Below, in pieces: positions 46,083 through 55,345 of a stretch of 64,000 nucleotides of DNA. Location: assembly GCA_000233775.1 (NCBI GenBank), contig CP003096.1, positions 1,390,501 to 1,454,500 of the forward strand. Direction: 5' to 3'. A program made the translations under genes and the position numbers. This DNA is from Thermovirga lienii DSM 17291 (GTDB taxonomy: Bacteria > Synergistota > Synergistia > Synergistales > Thermovirgaceae). Numbering within the stretch: the stretch's first letter is position 1; every line of letters begins with the position of its first letter. Below the pieces are notes generated by a model. The model was not told where the DNA came from and made no database searches. It saw only the letters and a program-made list of their open reading frames with translations.

Positions 46083-46191
46083 CCCCCCATTTAATATACA
46101 TTATACATTCATCCTTAAAATCATCAACAGCAAACTTAGATGCAAGGTGCATTTTAATTTTAATAATTATTCTGACTTCTCCGATGCCAAG

Positions 46192-46220
46192 TTGCAAAAA
46201 CGCCCTTTGCCGTATATAAT
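46192..46220 (+). promoter_or_regulatory. Promoter of tRNA-Val
   Basis: TTGCAA (46192-46197) and TATAAT (46215-46220) are separated by 17 bp and end 10 bp before the tRNA. Confidence 0.85.
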
Positions 46221-46230
46221 GTCCCACGAA

Positions 46231-46305
46231 GGGCGACTAGCTCAGTGGGAGAGCGCTTCCTTCACACGGAAGAGGTCACAGGTTCGAACCCTGTGTCGCC
46301 CACCA
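46231..46305 (+). tRNA. tRNA-Val (anticodon CAC)
   Basis: The 75-nt cloverleaf includes an encoded CCA end. The acceptor stem is GGGCGAC/GTCGCCC. The D arm is GCTC-AGTGGGA-GAGC, the anticodon stem CTTCC/GGAAG with loop TTCACAC, and the T arm ACAGG-TTCGAAC-CCTGT. Anticodon CAC reads GTG valine codons. Confidence 0.97.
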
Positions 46306-46315
46306 TTTAGAGATT

Positions 46316-46347
46316 AAAAGGAGAGGGGAAATCCCCTCTCCTTTTTT
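46316..46347. terminator. Terminator of tRNA-Val and of purA
   Basis: Arms AAAAGGAGAGGGG/CCCCTCTCCTTTT with a 4-base loop and a T run on the plus strand. The A run on the other side makes it usable for purA on the minus strand as well. Confidence 0.9.
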
Positions 46348-46378
46348 ATATTTTTGATCCTCTCGACTTAAATTTGTC

Positions 46379-47665
46379 TTATAACCCTCTTTTTATTACT
46401 TGCTCTCTTTCCGCTCCTACACCTATCAGCGTAATAGGAATACCTATCACTTCTTCTATGAACTCCACGTATTTTCTGGCTTCCTTGGGTAGCGACTCGA
46501 AGGTCCTACATTCTCCTAGATCCTCCTGCCACCCTGGCAATTCCTCATATACTGGCTTAGCCTGTTCAAGAAAGGCACTACCTCCGGAGAAGTTCTCCGT
46601 CTTTCCCTTCTCTGTAATATAGGAAGTGCACACGTAGATTTTCTCCAGACCGGATAAAACATCGAGCTTTGTAAGGGCCAACATGGTCATACTGTTCACT
46701 CTGACAGCATATCGCAGAGCAACCAGGTCAAGCCAACCGCACCGCCTTGGCCTGCCAGTGGTTGCACCATACTCGCCACCACGATCCCTCAGCCAATTGG
46801 CAGTTTCCTCGTCGGCTTCGCTAGGGAAAGGGCCAGAGCCCACTCGGGTGCAATAAGCCTTGGCAACGCCTATGACGTTGGCAATAGAAGAGGGGCCGAT
46901 CCCTAAGCCCGTTAATCCCCCTCCTATGGTTGCGTTGGAACTGGTGACATAAGGATATGTTCCATGATCAATGTCCAAAAGGGTTCCTTGCGCACCCTCC
47001 AGCAAAACCGTTTTCCCCTGTTGTAGCGCCCTTTCTATCTCCAATGAGCAGTCTCCAACAAAGGGAGATAGCTTCTCACCCCATTCTCTAGCCTGTTCAA
47101 ATAGCTTTCCAAAGGACAAAGGTTCTTCGTTGTATACTTTCGAAAGTATTACATTCTTCAACTCTAGGTTATAAGCCAGCTTTTCCCGCAGCACGTCCTC
47201 GTTCAACAAATCCTCCACCCTGATACCACATCTACTGATCTTGTCGACATAACAGGGTCCTATGCCCCTTTTCGTAGTTCCTATGCGCCTACCTACACCT
47301 CGAAACCTTTCCTCCATCCCGTCGAGGAGTTTATGGTAAGGCATCACCACATGGGCAGCCCCGCTTATTATCAATCGAGCCCTGTCTTTATGCTTTCTCT
47401 GAAGCTCACCAAGTTCTTCCAATAGCTGGTCAGGATCCACGACTACACCGTTACCGATTATGCACGTCTTGCCCGGGAACAAAATACCTGAAGGCAAAAG
47501 GTGAAATATATGCTTCTCGCCTTCAGCTATAACTGTATGACCAGCGTTAGCTCCTCCTTGAAACCTTGCGACGACATCGACCCTTGATGCAATGGCATCT
47601 ACAACCCTTCCCTTTCCTTCGTCGCCCCATTGGGCTCCTAATAAGGCTTCAATCTTTCCTCTCAC
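46379..47665 (-). CDS. purA: Adenylosuccinate synthetase
   Basis: PurA makes adenylosuccinate from IMP, aspartate and GTP on the AMP branch of purine synthesis. The 428-aa protein starts with the P-loop-like GAQWGDEGKGRVVD and contains GGANAGHTV, GTTKRGIGPCYVDK and the IMP segment EGAQGTLLDIDHGTYPYVTSSN. It lies 2 bp after the deacetylase gene at the 3' end of the long cell-envelope operon. Confidence 0.96.
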   Translation of the reverse strand: MRGKIEALLGAQWGDEGKGRVVDAIASRVDVVARFQGGANAGHTVIAEGEKHIFHLLPSGILFPGKTCIIGNGVVVDPDQLLEELGELQRKHKDRARLIISGAAHVVMPYHKLLDGMEERFRGVGRRIGTTKRGIGPCYVDKISRCGIRVEDLLNEDVLREKLAYNLELKNVILSKVYNEEPLSFGKLFEQAREWGEKLSPFVGDCSLEIERALQQGKTVLLEGAQGTLLDIDHGTYPYVTSSNATIGGGLTGLGIGPSSIANVIGVAKAYCTRVGSGPFPSEADEETANWLRDRGGEYGATTGRPRRCGWLDLVALRYAVRVNSMTMLALTKLDVLSGLEKIYVCTSYITEKGKTENFSGGSAFLEQAKPVYEELPGWQEDLGECRTFESLPKEARKYVEFIEEVIGIPITLIGVGAEREQVIKRGL

Positions 47666-47667
47666 GA

Positions 47668-48441
47668 CTATTCCTCCTCTATGCCCAGAGGGTAATTCTC
47701 CAGATATTCAGGCACAGTGACAAATTCTACATCAGAATGGGCACTTTTGTATATAGTCTCCAAAAACTCAATAGTGTTTTCCCTCACATGACAAATTCCT
47801 ATAGCTCCGCCTCTCTTTATGGCTATGCTCTTAAGTTGAGCAAACCGCTCCTGCATAACATCCATGTCGGGATCTCCATCAATAAACACTCTGTTTCTGG
47901 CGCTTGGAACCCCAGCACTCTTTGCTACATCAAACGCCACAGATTTGGAACTTGTCCGGCTATCCAAAAACAATAGGCCTTCCGCTTTTACTTCATCTAT
48001 CACCGCTGTCATGACCCTTCTATCTGAAGTGGCCCTTGAACCCCTGTGATTGTTCAATCCCCAACTACCTGGCAAAGACCATATGGCATTTCTGACGACC
48101 TGGCGAATCCTTGTATAGGGCATGTTCACCCCTACGAGAAAAGGCCCATTATCAGAATCCGAATAAGCCTGCATAGGTAAATGAACGATAAAAGGAATCC
48201 CTCGTTTTCTAGCCATATCCGCTATCGCAGCACTGTGAGTTTTATATGGAATTATTGCCCACGTCAAAGGCAAATCTATGTTAGCGATTCTCCTTGCCTG
48301 AAGCAAAGAATAACCAAAGTCATCTACGACGATGGCCACCTTTGGCTTATCACTGGCATACACTATCCTACCACTACTAAACAATAAACAAATAATGGAA
48401 GAAACTAATAAAATTAGACTGTATCTACTCCGAAAGCTTAT
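47668..48441 (-). CDS. Divergent polysaccharide deacetylase family protein (start uncertain)
   Basis: The protein resembles the YibQ/DUF610 divergent polysaccharide deacetylases: VAIVVDDFGYSLLQARRI, LPLTWAIIPYKTHS, FIVHLPMQAYSDSD, the GLNNHRGSRAT block and FLDSRTSSKSVAFDVAKS. TTG 48384 is the first usual start codon but has no Shine-Dalgarno sequence and cuts off the export signal. The frame stays open upstream to 48459 and encodes a good signal peptide (ISFRSRY, then SLILLVSSIICLLF, cleavage near VYA-SD). AGAAGG precedes CTG 48450 and ATA 48441. A non-standard start or a sequencing error is implied. The 5' end given here is the ATA. Confidence 0.7.
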   Translation of the reverse strand: MSFRSRYSLILLVSSIICLLFSSGRIVYASDKPKVAIVVDDFGYSLLQARRIANIDLPLTWAIIPYKTHSAAIADMARKRGIPFIVHLPMQAYSDSDNGPFLVGVNMPYTRIRQVVRNAIWSLPGSWGLNNHRGSRATSDRRVMTAVIDEVKAEGLLFLDSRTSSKSVAFDVAKSAGVPSARNRVFIDGDPDMDVMQERFAQLKSIAIKRGGAIGICHVRENTIEFLETIYKSAHSDVEFVTVPEYLENYPLGIEEE

Positions 48442-48462
48442 AAGAACCAGCCTTCTTTCTAT

Positions 48463-49677
48463 TTAATTGGTTTTAACTCCCTGGCCAACGGCAAGCTTGT
48501 TAAGCTCCTCTATAGCCCTTTTAAGCTGTACATCTTTGTCGTGATCCTTCTCAAACTCCCCTTCGACGACTATATTGGGCTCAAGGCCTATTTTGTCTAT
48601 AACTGTCCCGTTAGGCGTGTAGTATTTCGCTATTGTAACAAAAATTCCAGATGCATCCGGCAAATAAAACAAGGTCTGCACTGATCCCTTACCAAAGGTC
48701 TTTTTCCCCATAACTATGGCCCTTTTGTGATCCTTCAAAGCACCAGACAATATTTCTGATGCACTAGCGCTACCTTCGTTCACTAAAACGACGATCGGAA
48801 GATCCGTCATTTTGCCTGGCGTGGCATAATAGACCTCATTAGCCCGTTCGAAACGCCCCCTGGTGCTAACTATTATTCCGTCATCTATGAGCATGTCTGC
48901 TACGCTTATACAGGCATCCAAAAGCCCTCCGGGGTTGTTCCTCAAATCCAAAACAATCCCTTTTGCACCTTTTTCTATAACATCATTGAGGGCGCTGGAA
49001 AATTCGCTTTTAGTCCTTTGATTGAACTGTATAATCCTTATGTATCCATAATCGTCCAGCATTTCGTGCCTTACAGTATGTATCTGGATCAGTTCCCTGG
49101 TTATATCAAACTTTATGAGATCCTCATGCCCCTCTCTTCTTACCCATATAGTGACTTTCGTCCCAGGCTCTCCTCTAAGGTTTTTTACAACCTTGTCCTG
49201 ATCCCAACCGTAAATAACTTCATCGCCAATCTTTACGATCTCATCCATGGGCTTCACTCCTGCTCTTTCAGCAGGAGTTCCTTCTATTGGACTTATGATC
49301 AACGTCCTACCATCCCTCTGAGCTATGTATATTCCTAATCCTCCATATTCTCCCTCCATCTCTATTTCTTCGTTTTCTAGTTCCTTGGGATCCACGAAAC
49401 GGCTGTATGGGTCTCCCCAAGACTTGATCATTCCCCTTATGGCTCCATAGAGAATCTCTTCTTCTTTTATCTTCTCCGGGGGTTCAACAAAGTAAGTTTC
49501 CATTATTATCCTGGCTTGCTTTATTAGCCACAATTCAGAAGGACTGAACGGCAAGAGTTCACTTATCTCGGAACTTTTCGATATCTTACCCTCTCCCGCA
49601 AAAGTTATCAGGACCCCACCTGCAAGAATGGCGCCAATGATTATTCCAGCTGTGATATCTCGCAATCTCTTCCACAT
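48463..49677 (-). CDS. Carboxyl-terminal processing protease (S41, CtpA-like)
   Basis: This is an exported serine protease that trims C-termini of envelope proteins. The 404-aa protein has an N-terminal signal anchor (ITAGIIIGAILAGGVLITFAG), a PDZ domain (GGLGIYIAQRDGRTLIISPIEGTPA onward, residues about 95-180), and the Ser/Lys dyad in NEGSASASEIL (Ser near 302) and GKKTFGKGSVQTLF (Lys near 327). It follows the EnvC-like gene and may act on cell-wall enzymes. Confidence 0.94.
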   Translation of the reverse strand: MWKRLRDITAGIIIGAILAGGVLITFAGEGKISKSSEISELLPFSPSELWLIKQARIIMETYFVEPPEKIKEEEILYGAIRGMIKSWGDPYSRFVDPKELENEEIEMEGEYGGLGIYIAQRDGRTLIISPIEGTPAERAGVKPMDEIVKIGDEVIYGWDQDKVVKNLRGEPGTKVTIWVRREGHEDLIKFDITRELIQIHTVRHEMLDDYGYIRIIQFNQRTKSEFSSALNDVIEKGAKGIVLDLRNNPGGLLDACISVADMLIDDGIIVSTRGRFERANEVYYATPGKMTDLPIVVLVNEGSASASEILSGALKDHKRAIVMGKKTFGKGSVQTLFYLPDASGIFVTIAKYYTPNGTVIDKIGLEPNIVVEGEFEKDHDKDVQLKRAIEELNKLAVGQGVKTN

Positions 49678-49716
49678 CTTCTATGTTCACCTCTCTGAGA
49701 ATCCCGTTCCCTAACT

Positions 49717-50922
49717 CTATCTTCTTAAATACTTCATCGGATCAACGGCTTTACCGTCCACTCTTACTTCGAAATGAAGGTGAGCTCCTGTAGTCAAACC
49801 AGTTTTACCCACATTCCCGATCACTTGGCCAGATTTTACCTTGCTGCCTTCTGTTACCGAAACTCTAGAAAGGTGGGCATAAACCGTAGTCAAGTCGCTC
49901 CCATGATCCAAGACAATTATTTGACCATATCCATTGAGCCATCCCGTGAACAAAACCTCCCCTTCGGCTGCAGCCCTTACAGGCGTACCTTCCCTTGCTT
50001 GTATGTCCAAACCAGTATGTGCTGTTTTAGTCTTGAACACAGGATGTACCCTTACCCCAAAGGTGCTGGTAACTTTACCTCTCACCGGCCATCTAAGCTT
50101 TCCTCCCTTGTAAGTGAGGACTTGAGAACTCCTGGCCGCAAGTTGTCTCTTCTTCAATATCAAATTTCTTATCTTGTTTTCAAGCTCCTTCTGCGCATCC
50201 TGTAATTCCTTGGCCGCCTTCAGGTGCAGCTCCTTGCGATTGGAGATTCTCTTGAGTAACTGTTCACGCTGGGCCTGAGCCGTCCTTAGGGCCCTTCTTT
50301 TAGCTTCCAGCTCGGCCTTTTGTTTGACCAAAAGCGCTTTTTGATTTTCTAATTCTTTTTTGGATTTCTCAAGGCGCCTTGAAGAGTCCAAAAGTCCCAA
50401 TATATATCTTTCATCCTGCTCGGAAATACGCTTGAGTATAAAAACGTCGTTCAAAACTTCATGGACATTTGAAGCCGACAAGAGAAGATTGAACTGTGCC
50501 ACATTGCCATATTTATATAAAGCCACCAACCTTCTTGCCACTATCTCCTTGCCTTTGTCTATGTTTCCGTTAGTCTTGGATATTTCCTTCGTCAGTTCTT
50601 CAATCTTCATTTGTGTACGTTCTTCTCTCAAATTCAAAAGCCTTATCTGTTGCTCCAGCAAAACTATTTTTTGGCCTATCTGCGAAAGGTCCTTTAAAAT
50701 ATTTTTCTCTCTCTTGCTGACCTGGATAACCTGACGTTCGTGGTAGCTTATCTGCTTTTTTATCCTTTCAAGACGCTGCTCTTCGGCCTTTATTGAAGTG
50801 TCTAAATCAGCAATAGCGGAGCTGCCTGCAAAGACAGCCTTTGGCGTTATACCCATCAAAGGTAAAAGCAGCAAAAAAGTTATTAAGAGCAATAAAGCCA
50901 CATGGCTTATTCTTTTACTCAT
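49717..50922 (-). CDS. EnvC-like M23 peptidase with coiled coil
   Basis: This exported protein of about 401 aa has a signal peptide (VALLLLITFLLLLPLMG), a long coiled coil (residues about 45-250), and a C-terminal LytM/M23 domain. The zinc ligands appear intact: AHTGLDIQA supplies His and Asp, and GAHLHFEVRVDG supplies HxH. E. coli EnvC has a degenerate site, so this one may cut peptidoglycan itself. It directly follows ftsX, as in other bacteria where FtsEX controls a wall hydrolase. ATG 50922 is preferred over the TTG at 50940. Confidence 0.9.
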   Translation of the reverse strand: MSKRISHVALLLLITFLLLLPLMGITPKAVFAGSSAIADLDTSIKAEEQRLERIKKQISYHERQVIQVSKREKNILKDLSQIGQKIVLLEQQIRLLNLREERTQMKIEELTKEISKTNGNIDKGKEIVARRLVALYKYGNVAQFNLLLSASNVHEVLNDVFILKRISEQDERYILGLLDSSRRLEKSKKELENQKALLVKQKAELEAKRRALRTAQAQREQLLKRISNRKELHLKAAKELQDAQKELENKIRNLILKKRQLAARSSQVLTYKGGKLRWPVRGKVTSTFGVRVHPVFKTKTAHTGLDIQAREGTPVRAAAEGEVLFTGWLNGYGQIIVLDHGSDLTTVYAHLSRVSVTEGSKVKSGQVIGNVGKTGLTTGAHLHFEVRVDGKAVDPMKYLRR

Positions 50923-50940
50923 CTTCCAAGATCTCCCCAA

Positions 50941-51828
50941 CTACCGAGGCTTCATAGCGCGCCTAACAAACTTGGAAACGGCCAGCCAACTGCAAATCCA
51001 TCCCACGGTCAAACCTCCACCGACCAATAAAAACCATAAATCCATAACTACAGATTGGTCAGTCATAAAATTTAAAAAGGGCATGCTTGCCATCAACGCA
51101 CTAACAACTCGCTCGTATGAAAAATACACACCTGCTCCTGCCAGTAAAGCCCCAAAAGAGCTTATAAGGGATCCATGTAGAACGAAAGGGAATGCCACAA
51201 AACCCGGGGTTGCACCTATTAGCAGCATGATTTCGATTTCCTCTCTCCTCGCATATACCCCTATTCTTATAGTATTGAAAACGACCAACGCCCCCACGGC
51301 CAAGGCGATAACAAGCACCCCAAAGGAAAACCTTGACACGAACGCAGACAGAGTCTCCAACCTTCTTGCCAACTCTCCTGCGTACACTATGTCCTCAACC
51401 TCCTCCATCGATAATAGCTCTCTGGCCACAACAGGAACGGCACCGGCATCTTTCAGCCTTATTTCTACGCTCGGAGGAAGGGGATTGTCGTCTAGCAAGG
51501 TCACAACATCGGCTTGGTTGCCCAACCTGGCTCTAAGTTCTTCAAGAGCTTTATCAGGAGTAACTATCTTTACTGAATCGACGCATTCCAAATTGCCAAT
51601 TTTTTCCGCCACGGCCTGTGCAGAAGATTTGTCTTTGGTAACATAGGCAGTAATCATGAGGTTATTCTCTATACCCGCCACAATGTTTCTAATGTTCATC
51701 ACAAACAAGATGCTGCAGCTGACCAAGAAAAAAACTGCCACCGTCGTAACCAGAGTCAAAAAACTCAAAGTAACGTTTCTCGTCATAAGTCGGAACGCAT
51801 CTCGGAGAATGTATTTAAAAGTCGTCAT
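50941..51828 (-). CDS. ftsX: Cell division ABC transporter permease FtsX
   Basis: FtsX, with FtsE, transmits ATP hydrolysis across the membrane to a peptidoglycan hydrolase. The 295-aa protein has one N-terminal helix (LTLVTTVAVFFLVSCSILFV), an extracytoplasmic domain (residues about 45-160), and three C-terminal helices with the conserved RREEIEIMLLIGATPGFVAFPFVLHG. It overlaps ftsE by 14 bp and abuts the EnvC-like gene. Confidence 0.94.
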   Translation of the reverse strand: MTTFKYILRDAFRLMTRNVTLSFLTLVTTVAVFFLVSCSILFVMNIRNIVAGIENNLMITAYVTKDKSSAQAVAEKIGNLECVDSVKIVTPDKALEELRARLGNQADVVTLLDDNPLPPSVEIRLKDAGAVPVVARELLSMEEVEDIVYAGELARRLETLSAFVSRFSFGVLVIALAVGALVVFNTIRIGVYARREEIEIMLLIGATPGFVAFPFVLHGSLISSFGALLAGAGVYFSYERVVSALMASMPFLNFMTDQSVVMDLWFLLVGGGLTVGWICSWLAVSKFVRRAMKPR

Positions 51829-52510
51829 CTATCTCGAACCTTCCTTTTCTCTCATCTCTTATAATGCGCCCACCTCTCAAACTAATGACCCTCTGCCTGA
51901 ATTCATCCACGATATATTGGTTATGGGTAGCCACCACCAGGGTGGTGCCCGTAGCGTTTATGGATAACAATATTTTCATTATTTCCTCGGCAGTCTGCAA
52001 ATCCAGGTTACCAGTAGGTTCATCGGCCAATAATATGCTTGGACAATTTATAGTAGCTCTAGCTATGGCAAGCCTTTGTTGCTCCCCTCCAGAAAGTTGT
52101 TCAGGGTATAGAAAGCGCCTACGCCACAGGCCCATTTTATCCAAAATCTCGTTCGTCCTCTCCTCGATGAGGTCTCTGGGCATTCCTATGGCTTCTTGGA
52201 CAAAAGTGAGGTTCTCGTATACGGTAAGGTGGGGCAACAAACGAAAATCTTGGAACACTACTCCTATCTCTCTCCTATAGTACGCAAGATCCGTCATGCC
52301 CAATTTTCTCAGGTCCGTTCCTCCAACCAGGACCCTACCCTTGGTGGGCACGACCTCCCTGGTTATTAGGCGCATCAGCGTAGTCTTTCCCGAACCTGTT
52401 GGCCCTACCAAGTAAACAAAATCTCCTTGGGGAATTGTGATGGTTATATTCCTAAGGGCCAGTATATCAGGAGGAAACTGCTTGACCACGCCTTCTATTT
52501 TTATCTCCAT
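51815..52510 (-). CDS. ftsE: Cell division ATP-binding protein FtsE
   Basis: This is the ATPase partner of FtsX. The protein is about 231 aa, with Walker A GPTGSGKTT, signature LSGGEQQRLAIARA and Walker B ILLADEPTGNLD. A start at 52534 would overlap the transketolase gene. ATG 52510 follows GAAGGAGG at ideal spacing. Confidence 0.95.
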   Translation of the reverse strand: MEIKIEGVVKQFPPDILALRNITITIPQGDFVYLVGPTGSGKTTLMRLITREVVPTKGRVLVGGTDLRKLGMTDLAYYRREIGVVFQDFRLLPHLTVYENLTFVQEAIGMPRDLIEERTNEILDKMGLWRRRFLYPEQLSGGEQQRLAIARATINCPSILLADEPTGNLDLQTAEEIMKILLSINATGTTLVVATHNQYIVDEFRQRVISLRGGRIIRDERKGRFEIDDDF

Positions 52511-52512
52511 GC

Positions 52513-53457
52513 TTACCTCCTTCTCAAAGCCCAAACTTGCGCAGCGGCTCCTACTATCTCTCTGTAAGTCAGCCCATAATACTCCTGGAGCTCCCTTGCC
52601 GTACCACTTTGCCCATATCTATCGGACACTCCGACCAATCTTATAGGTACCGGATATTCCTCACTTACAACCCTTGCAACGGCTTCACCTAATCCTCCAA
52701 TAATGTTGTGTTCCTCTGCGATCACACAACACCCTGTCCTCCTTATAGAGGCCAGAATTTGTTGTTTAGGAAGGGGTTTAATGCAGTAACAATCCATAAC
52801 CTCTGCGTTTATGCCCTGACTGCCAAGGATCTCCGCTGCTTTTAGCGCCTCGGGGACCATGATGCCACAGGCACATATGGTTACTCCATCTCCAGGCCTC
52901 AACAGCTTGGCTTCTCCTACGGGGAAATCGTCGTTTCCCGCTTCGTAGATTTTTTGTGTGGGTTCCCGTCCCACCCGCAAATATGCCGGTCCTTCTATTT
53001 CAGCCAAATGAAAAGTCAAAGCCTTCGCTGAGTTGAAATCCGATGCGACAAAAACTTTCATGTTGGGAAGACTCCTCATGAGGGCGATGTCCTCGGTCAT
53101 TTGATGAGTAATGCCATCTTCTCCCACGGTTATACCTCCGTGGGTCCCTACTAACTTGACGTTCAAGTTAGGCATGGCGACACAAGTCCGTATCTGATCG
53201 TACGCTCTGGTAGTAAGGAATGCAGCGAAAGAGCTGACAAAAGGAAGCTCACCACATAAAGCCATTCCGGAAGCAACCAGCACTGCCTCCTGCTCTGCTA
53301 TCCCCACGTTGAAAAACCTCTCGCTGAAAGCTTTTCTGAAACCTTCAGTACGTGTTGAAGTCGCAACATCTGCGTCCACTACAACTACGTCGTCTCTGAT
53401 GCGCCCCAACTCGCATAGGGCTTCGCCGAATCCATCGCGGGTACTCTTCCTATCCAC
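52513..53457 (-). CDS. Transketolase, C-terminal subunit
   Basis: This is the second half of a split transketolase, carrying the pyrimidine-binding and C-terminal domains. The 314-aa protein shows the Glu that activates thiamine diphosphate in NVGIAEQEAVLVASGMAL and the substrate block THGGITVGEDGITHQ. Its start overlaps the N-terminal subunit gene by 8 bp. Together they serve the non-oxidative pentose phosphate pathway. The related DXP synthase is a single chain. Confidence 0.93.
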   Translation of the reverse strand: MDRKSTRDGFGEALCELGRIRDDVVVVDADVATSTRTEGFRKAFSERFFNVGIAEQEAVLVASGMALCGELPFVSSFAAFLTTRAYDQIRTCVAMPNLNVKLVGTHGGITVGEDGITHQMTEDIALMRSLPNMKVFVASDFNSAKALTFHLAEIEGPAYLRVGREPTQKIYEAGNDDFPVGEAKLLRPGDGVTICACGIMVPEALKAAEILGSQGINAEVMDCYCIKPLPKQQILASIRRTGCCVIAEEHNIIGGLGEAVARVVSEEYPVPIRLVGVSDRYGQSGTARELQEYYGLTYREIVGAAAQVWALRRR

Positions 53458-54313
53458 CTTGCTCTTCCCCTTCTCTGAAATAGGTTCTATCCAGCTCCTC
53501 CAATTCCCTGAGGGCCTCCTCCATCAAAAGACGAGACATGGGCTCTGTAGGGCTCAAAACCCCCTCCTCTATCTTCTTCAATCCCTTGCCTGGAATGGTC
53601 CTGGCAAGTATTGCACAGGGTGCTCCCTTACAGGCAAAAACTGCCTTGAAGGCTCTCTCCAATTCCTTCAGGTCATGCCCATCGCATTGGTAGGCTTTCC
53701 ATCCAAATGATTCCAGCTTATCCTGCAACGGCTCCAAATTATTTATACTCTCGGTCTTTCCTTCCATTTGATAACCATTGACATCCACGATCGCAATAAG
53801 GTTGTCGAGCTTGTAGTGGTTTGCGTTCATCACAGACTCCCAAACAGCACCTTCCTGAAATTCTCCATCCCCCAACAAACAAAACACTCTGCTAGTCAAA
53901 CGCCTGAGCCTCAAAGAAAGAGCCATCCCCACAGAGATGCCTAACCCCATACCCAGAGACCCACTAGGAGCATCTATCCCAGGAGTCCTACGGTATTCAG
54001 GGTGCCCCTGAAGCATAGCTCCAAGCCTCCTGTAGCTCCAAAGCTCTTCTCTGTCGAAAAAACCCAACCTCGCCAGGACTGCGTAGAGGGCTGGGCATGC
54101 GTGTCCTTTGCTGAAGACAAAACGATCCCTTTCCTTCCAATAGGGTTTTTGGGGGTTAAACCTCATTACTTCCCAATATAAGTAAACTAGTATCTCCACT
54201 ATGGAAAGAGAGGATGCCAAGTGAGCAGCATTGGCAACTCCTATAGTTCTAACTACGTCCTTTCTGATTTCCAGCGCCGTTTTTTTAAGAAAGTCTTCTC
54301 GTTCTTTTTCCAT
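53450..54313 (-). CDS. Transketolase, N-terminal subunit
   Basis: This is the first half of the split transketolase, binding the diphosphate part of thiamine diphosphate. The 287-aa protein has FVFSKGHACPALYAVLA, GSLGMGLGISVGMAL and the metal motif LGDGEFQEGAVWESVMNANH, with NVDxNGYQ-like IVDVNGYQMEGKT. It starts 6 bp after csaB ends. Confidence 0.94.
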   Translation of the reverse strand: MEKEREDFLKKTALEIRKDVVRTIGVANAAHLASSLSIVEILVYLYWEVMRFNPQKPYWKERDRFVFSKGHACPALYAVLARLGFFDREELWSYRRLGAMLQGHPEYRRTPGIDAPSGSLGMGLGISVGMALSLRLRRLTSRVFCLLGDGEFQEGAVWESVMNANHYKLDNLIAIVDVNGYQMEGKTESINNLEPLQDKLESFGWKAYQCDGHDLKELERAFKAVFACKGAPCAILARTIPGKGLKKIEEGVLSPTEPMSRLLMEEALRELEELDRTYFREGEEQGG

Positions 54314-54319
54314 TCAGAC

Positions 54320-55345
54320 TCACCCTATCATTTGGTTCAGAGCTTTAGTCATTAAAGCTTCGATATTGTCTTTTGCGGACACTAGCTTGTTCCTTATTGT
54401 AGCATCTTCCTTAGGTAAAACTCTAAGAGGTCTTCCTCGTTCCCAAATGGGCAACCCCCATTCTGCGGCAAACTCCCTTACTTTTGGGTCATAAGGTATG
54501 GCAGTAGGGGAAAAACCCGACATAAGAGATAAAACACAAAAGTGAAGACGCATTCCAACTGCCATCTCGCCGGACCCCATAACTTCCAAAACATCATCCA
54601 ACGTAGCAATTCTCTTTATTTCTCGGAAGGCAATGATACCCTCTCTATGGATTTCCTCCATACAAAGCCTATCCTCCTCAGAGAGAGCAACTCCAATTAC
54701 ACTTAAACCTCTTTCTCTAGCAAAGCTACTAACCGCCTCGGCACCCTGCCTTTCCAAAACACCATTCCACGGTCTAAAATTTACCAAAAGCCTATTGTTG
54801 TCAATAGGCATAGAGGCAGTAAGCATACGTTCGTTCCACAAATATATGACAGGATCTGGAATCTTATAACCTACAATGCCCCTATCTCTTATCCACGTCA
54901 AAGCCTTCTGGTCTCTTACAGCCACAAAATCACATGCCTTGTAAGCCCTTGTAGTCAAGTATGCAGATAACTTTCTTTTAAGAGGTCCAATGGAGTTTCC
55001 AAAAGCCCAAACATTGCAACCAGCTAGCTTGGCCATTCTTACCACAGCCCAATAGTACAGGCAAGAACGGAAACTGGTCACATCTTGAAACAATCCACCT
55101 CCGCCCAACAACAAGCTATCGGTACGTCTAAACACGCCCCACAGCGCTGCAGGATCATCTCGTCGTATTGATTTTATACCAAACCTTTTCTCGTAAAGAT
55201 CCGGGGCCGAAGAGAGAATAACTATCTCGCTCCTTGCAACCCCCTGTTTCTCCAAGAGCTTAACCAAGGCCTCCGCAAGTAGTTCATCACCTAAATTTCC
55301 AAAACCGTAATACCCACAAAGGGCAACTTTAAATATCCTTTTCAT
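54320..55345 (-). CDS. csaB: Polysaccharide pyruvyl transferase CsaB
   Basis: CsaB adds a pyruvate ketal to a cell-wall polysaccharide, the anchor for S-layer-homology (SLH) proteins. The protein is about 341 aa and starts with the family signature VALCGYYGFGNLGDELLAEAL. It includes DSLLLGGGGLFQDVTSFRS and the C-terminal GMRLHFCVLSLMSG. A frame from 55438 overlaps the DUF5693 gene; ATG 55345 overlaps its stop (ATGA) and is preferred. Order DUF5693-csaB is common in SLH-bearing bacteria. Confidence 0.92.
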   Translation of the reverse strand: MKRIFKVALCGYYGFGNLGDELLAEALVKLLEKQGVARSEIVILSSAPDLYEKRFGIKSIRRDDPAALWGVFRRTDSLLLGGGGLFQDVTSFRSCLYYWAVVRMAKLAGCNVWAFGNSIGPLKRKLSAYLTTRAYKACDFVAVRDQKALTWIRDRGIVGYKIPDPVIYLWNERMLTASMPIDNNRLLVNFRPWNGVLERQGAEAVSSFARERGLSVIGVALSEEDRLCMEEIHREGIIAFREIKRIATLDDVLEVMGSGEMAVGMRLHFCVLSLMSGFSPTAIPYDPKVREFAAEWGLPIWERGRPLRVLPKEDATIRNKLVSAKDNIEALMTKALNQMIG

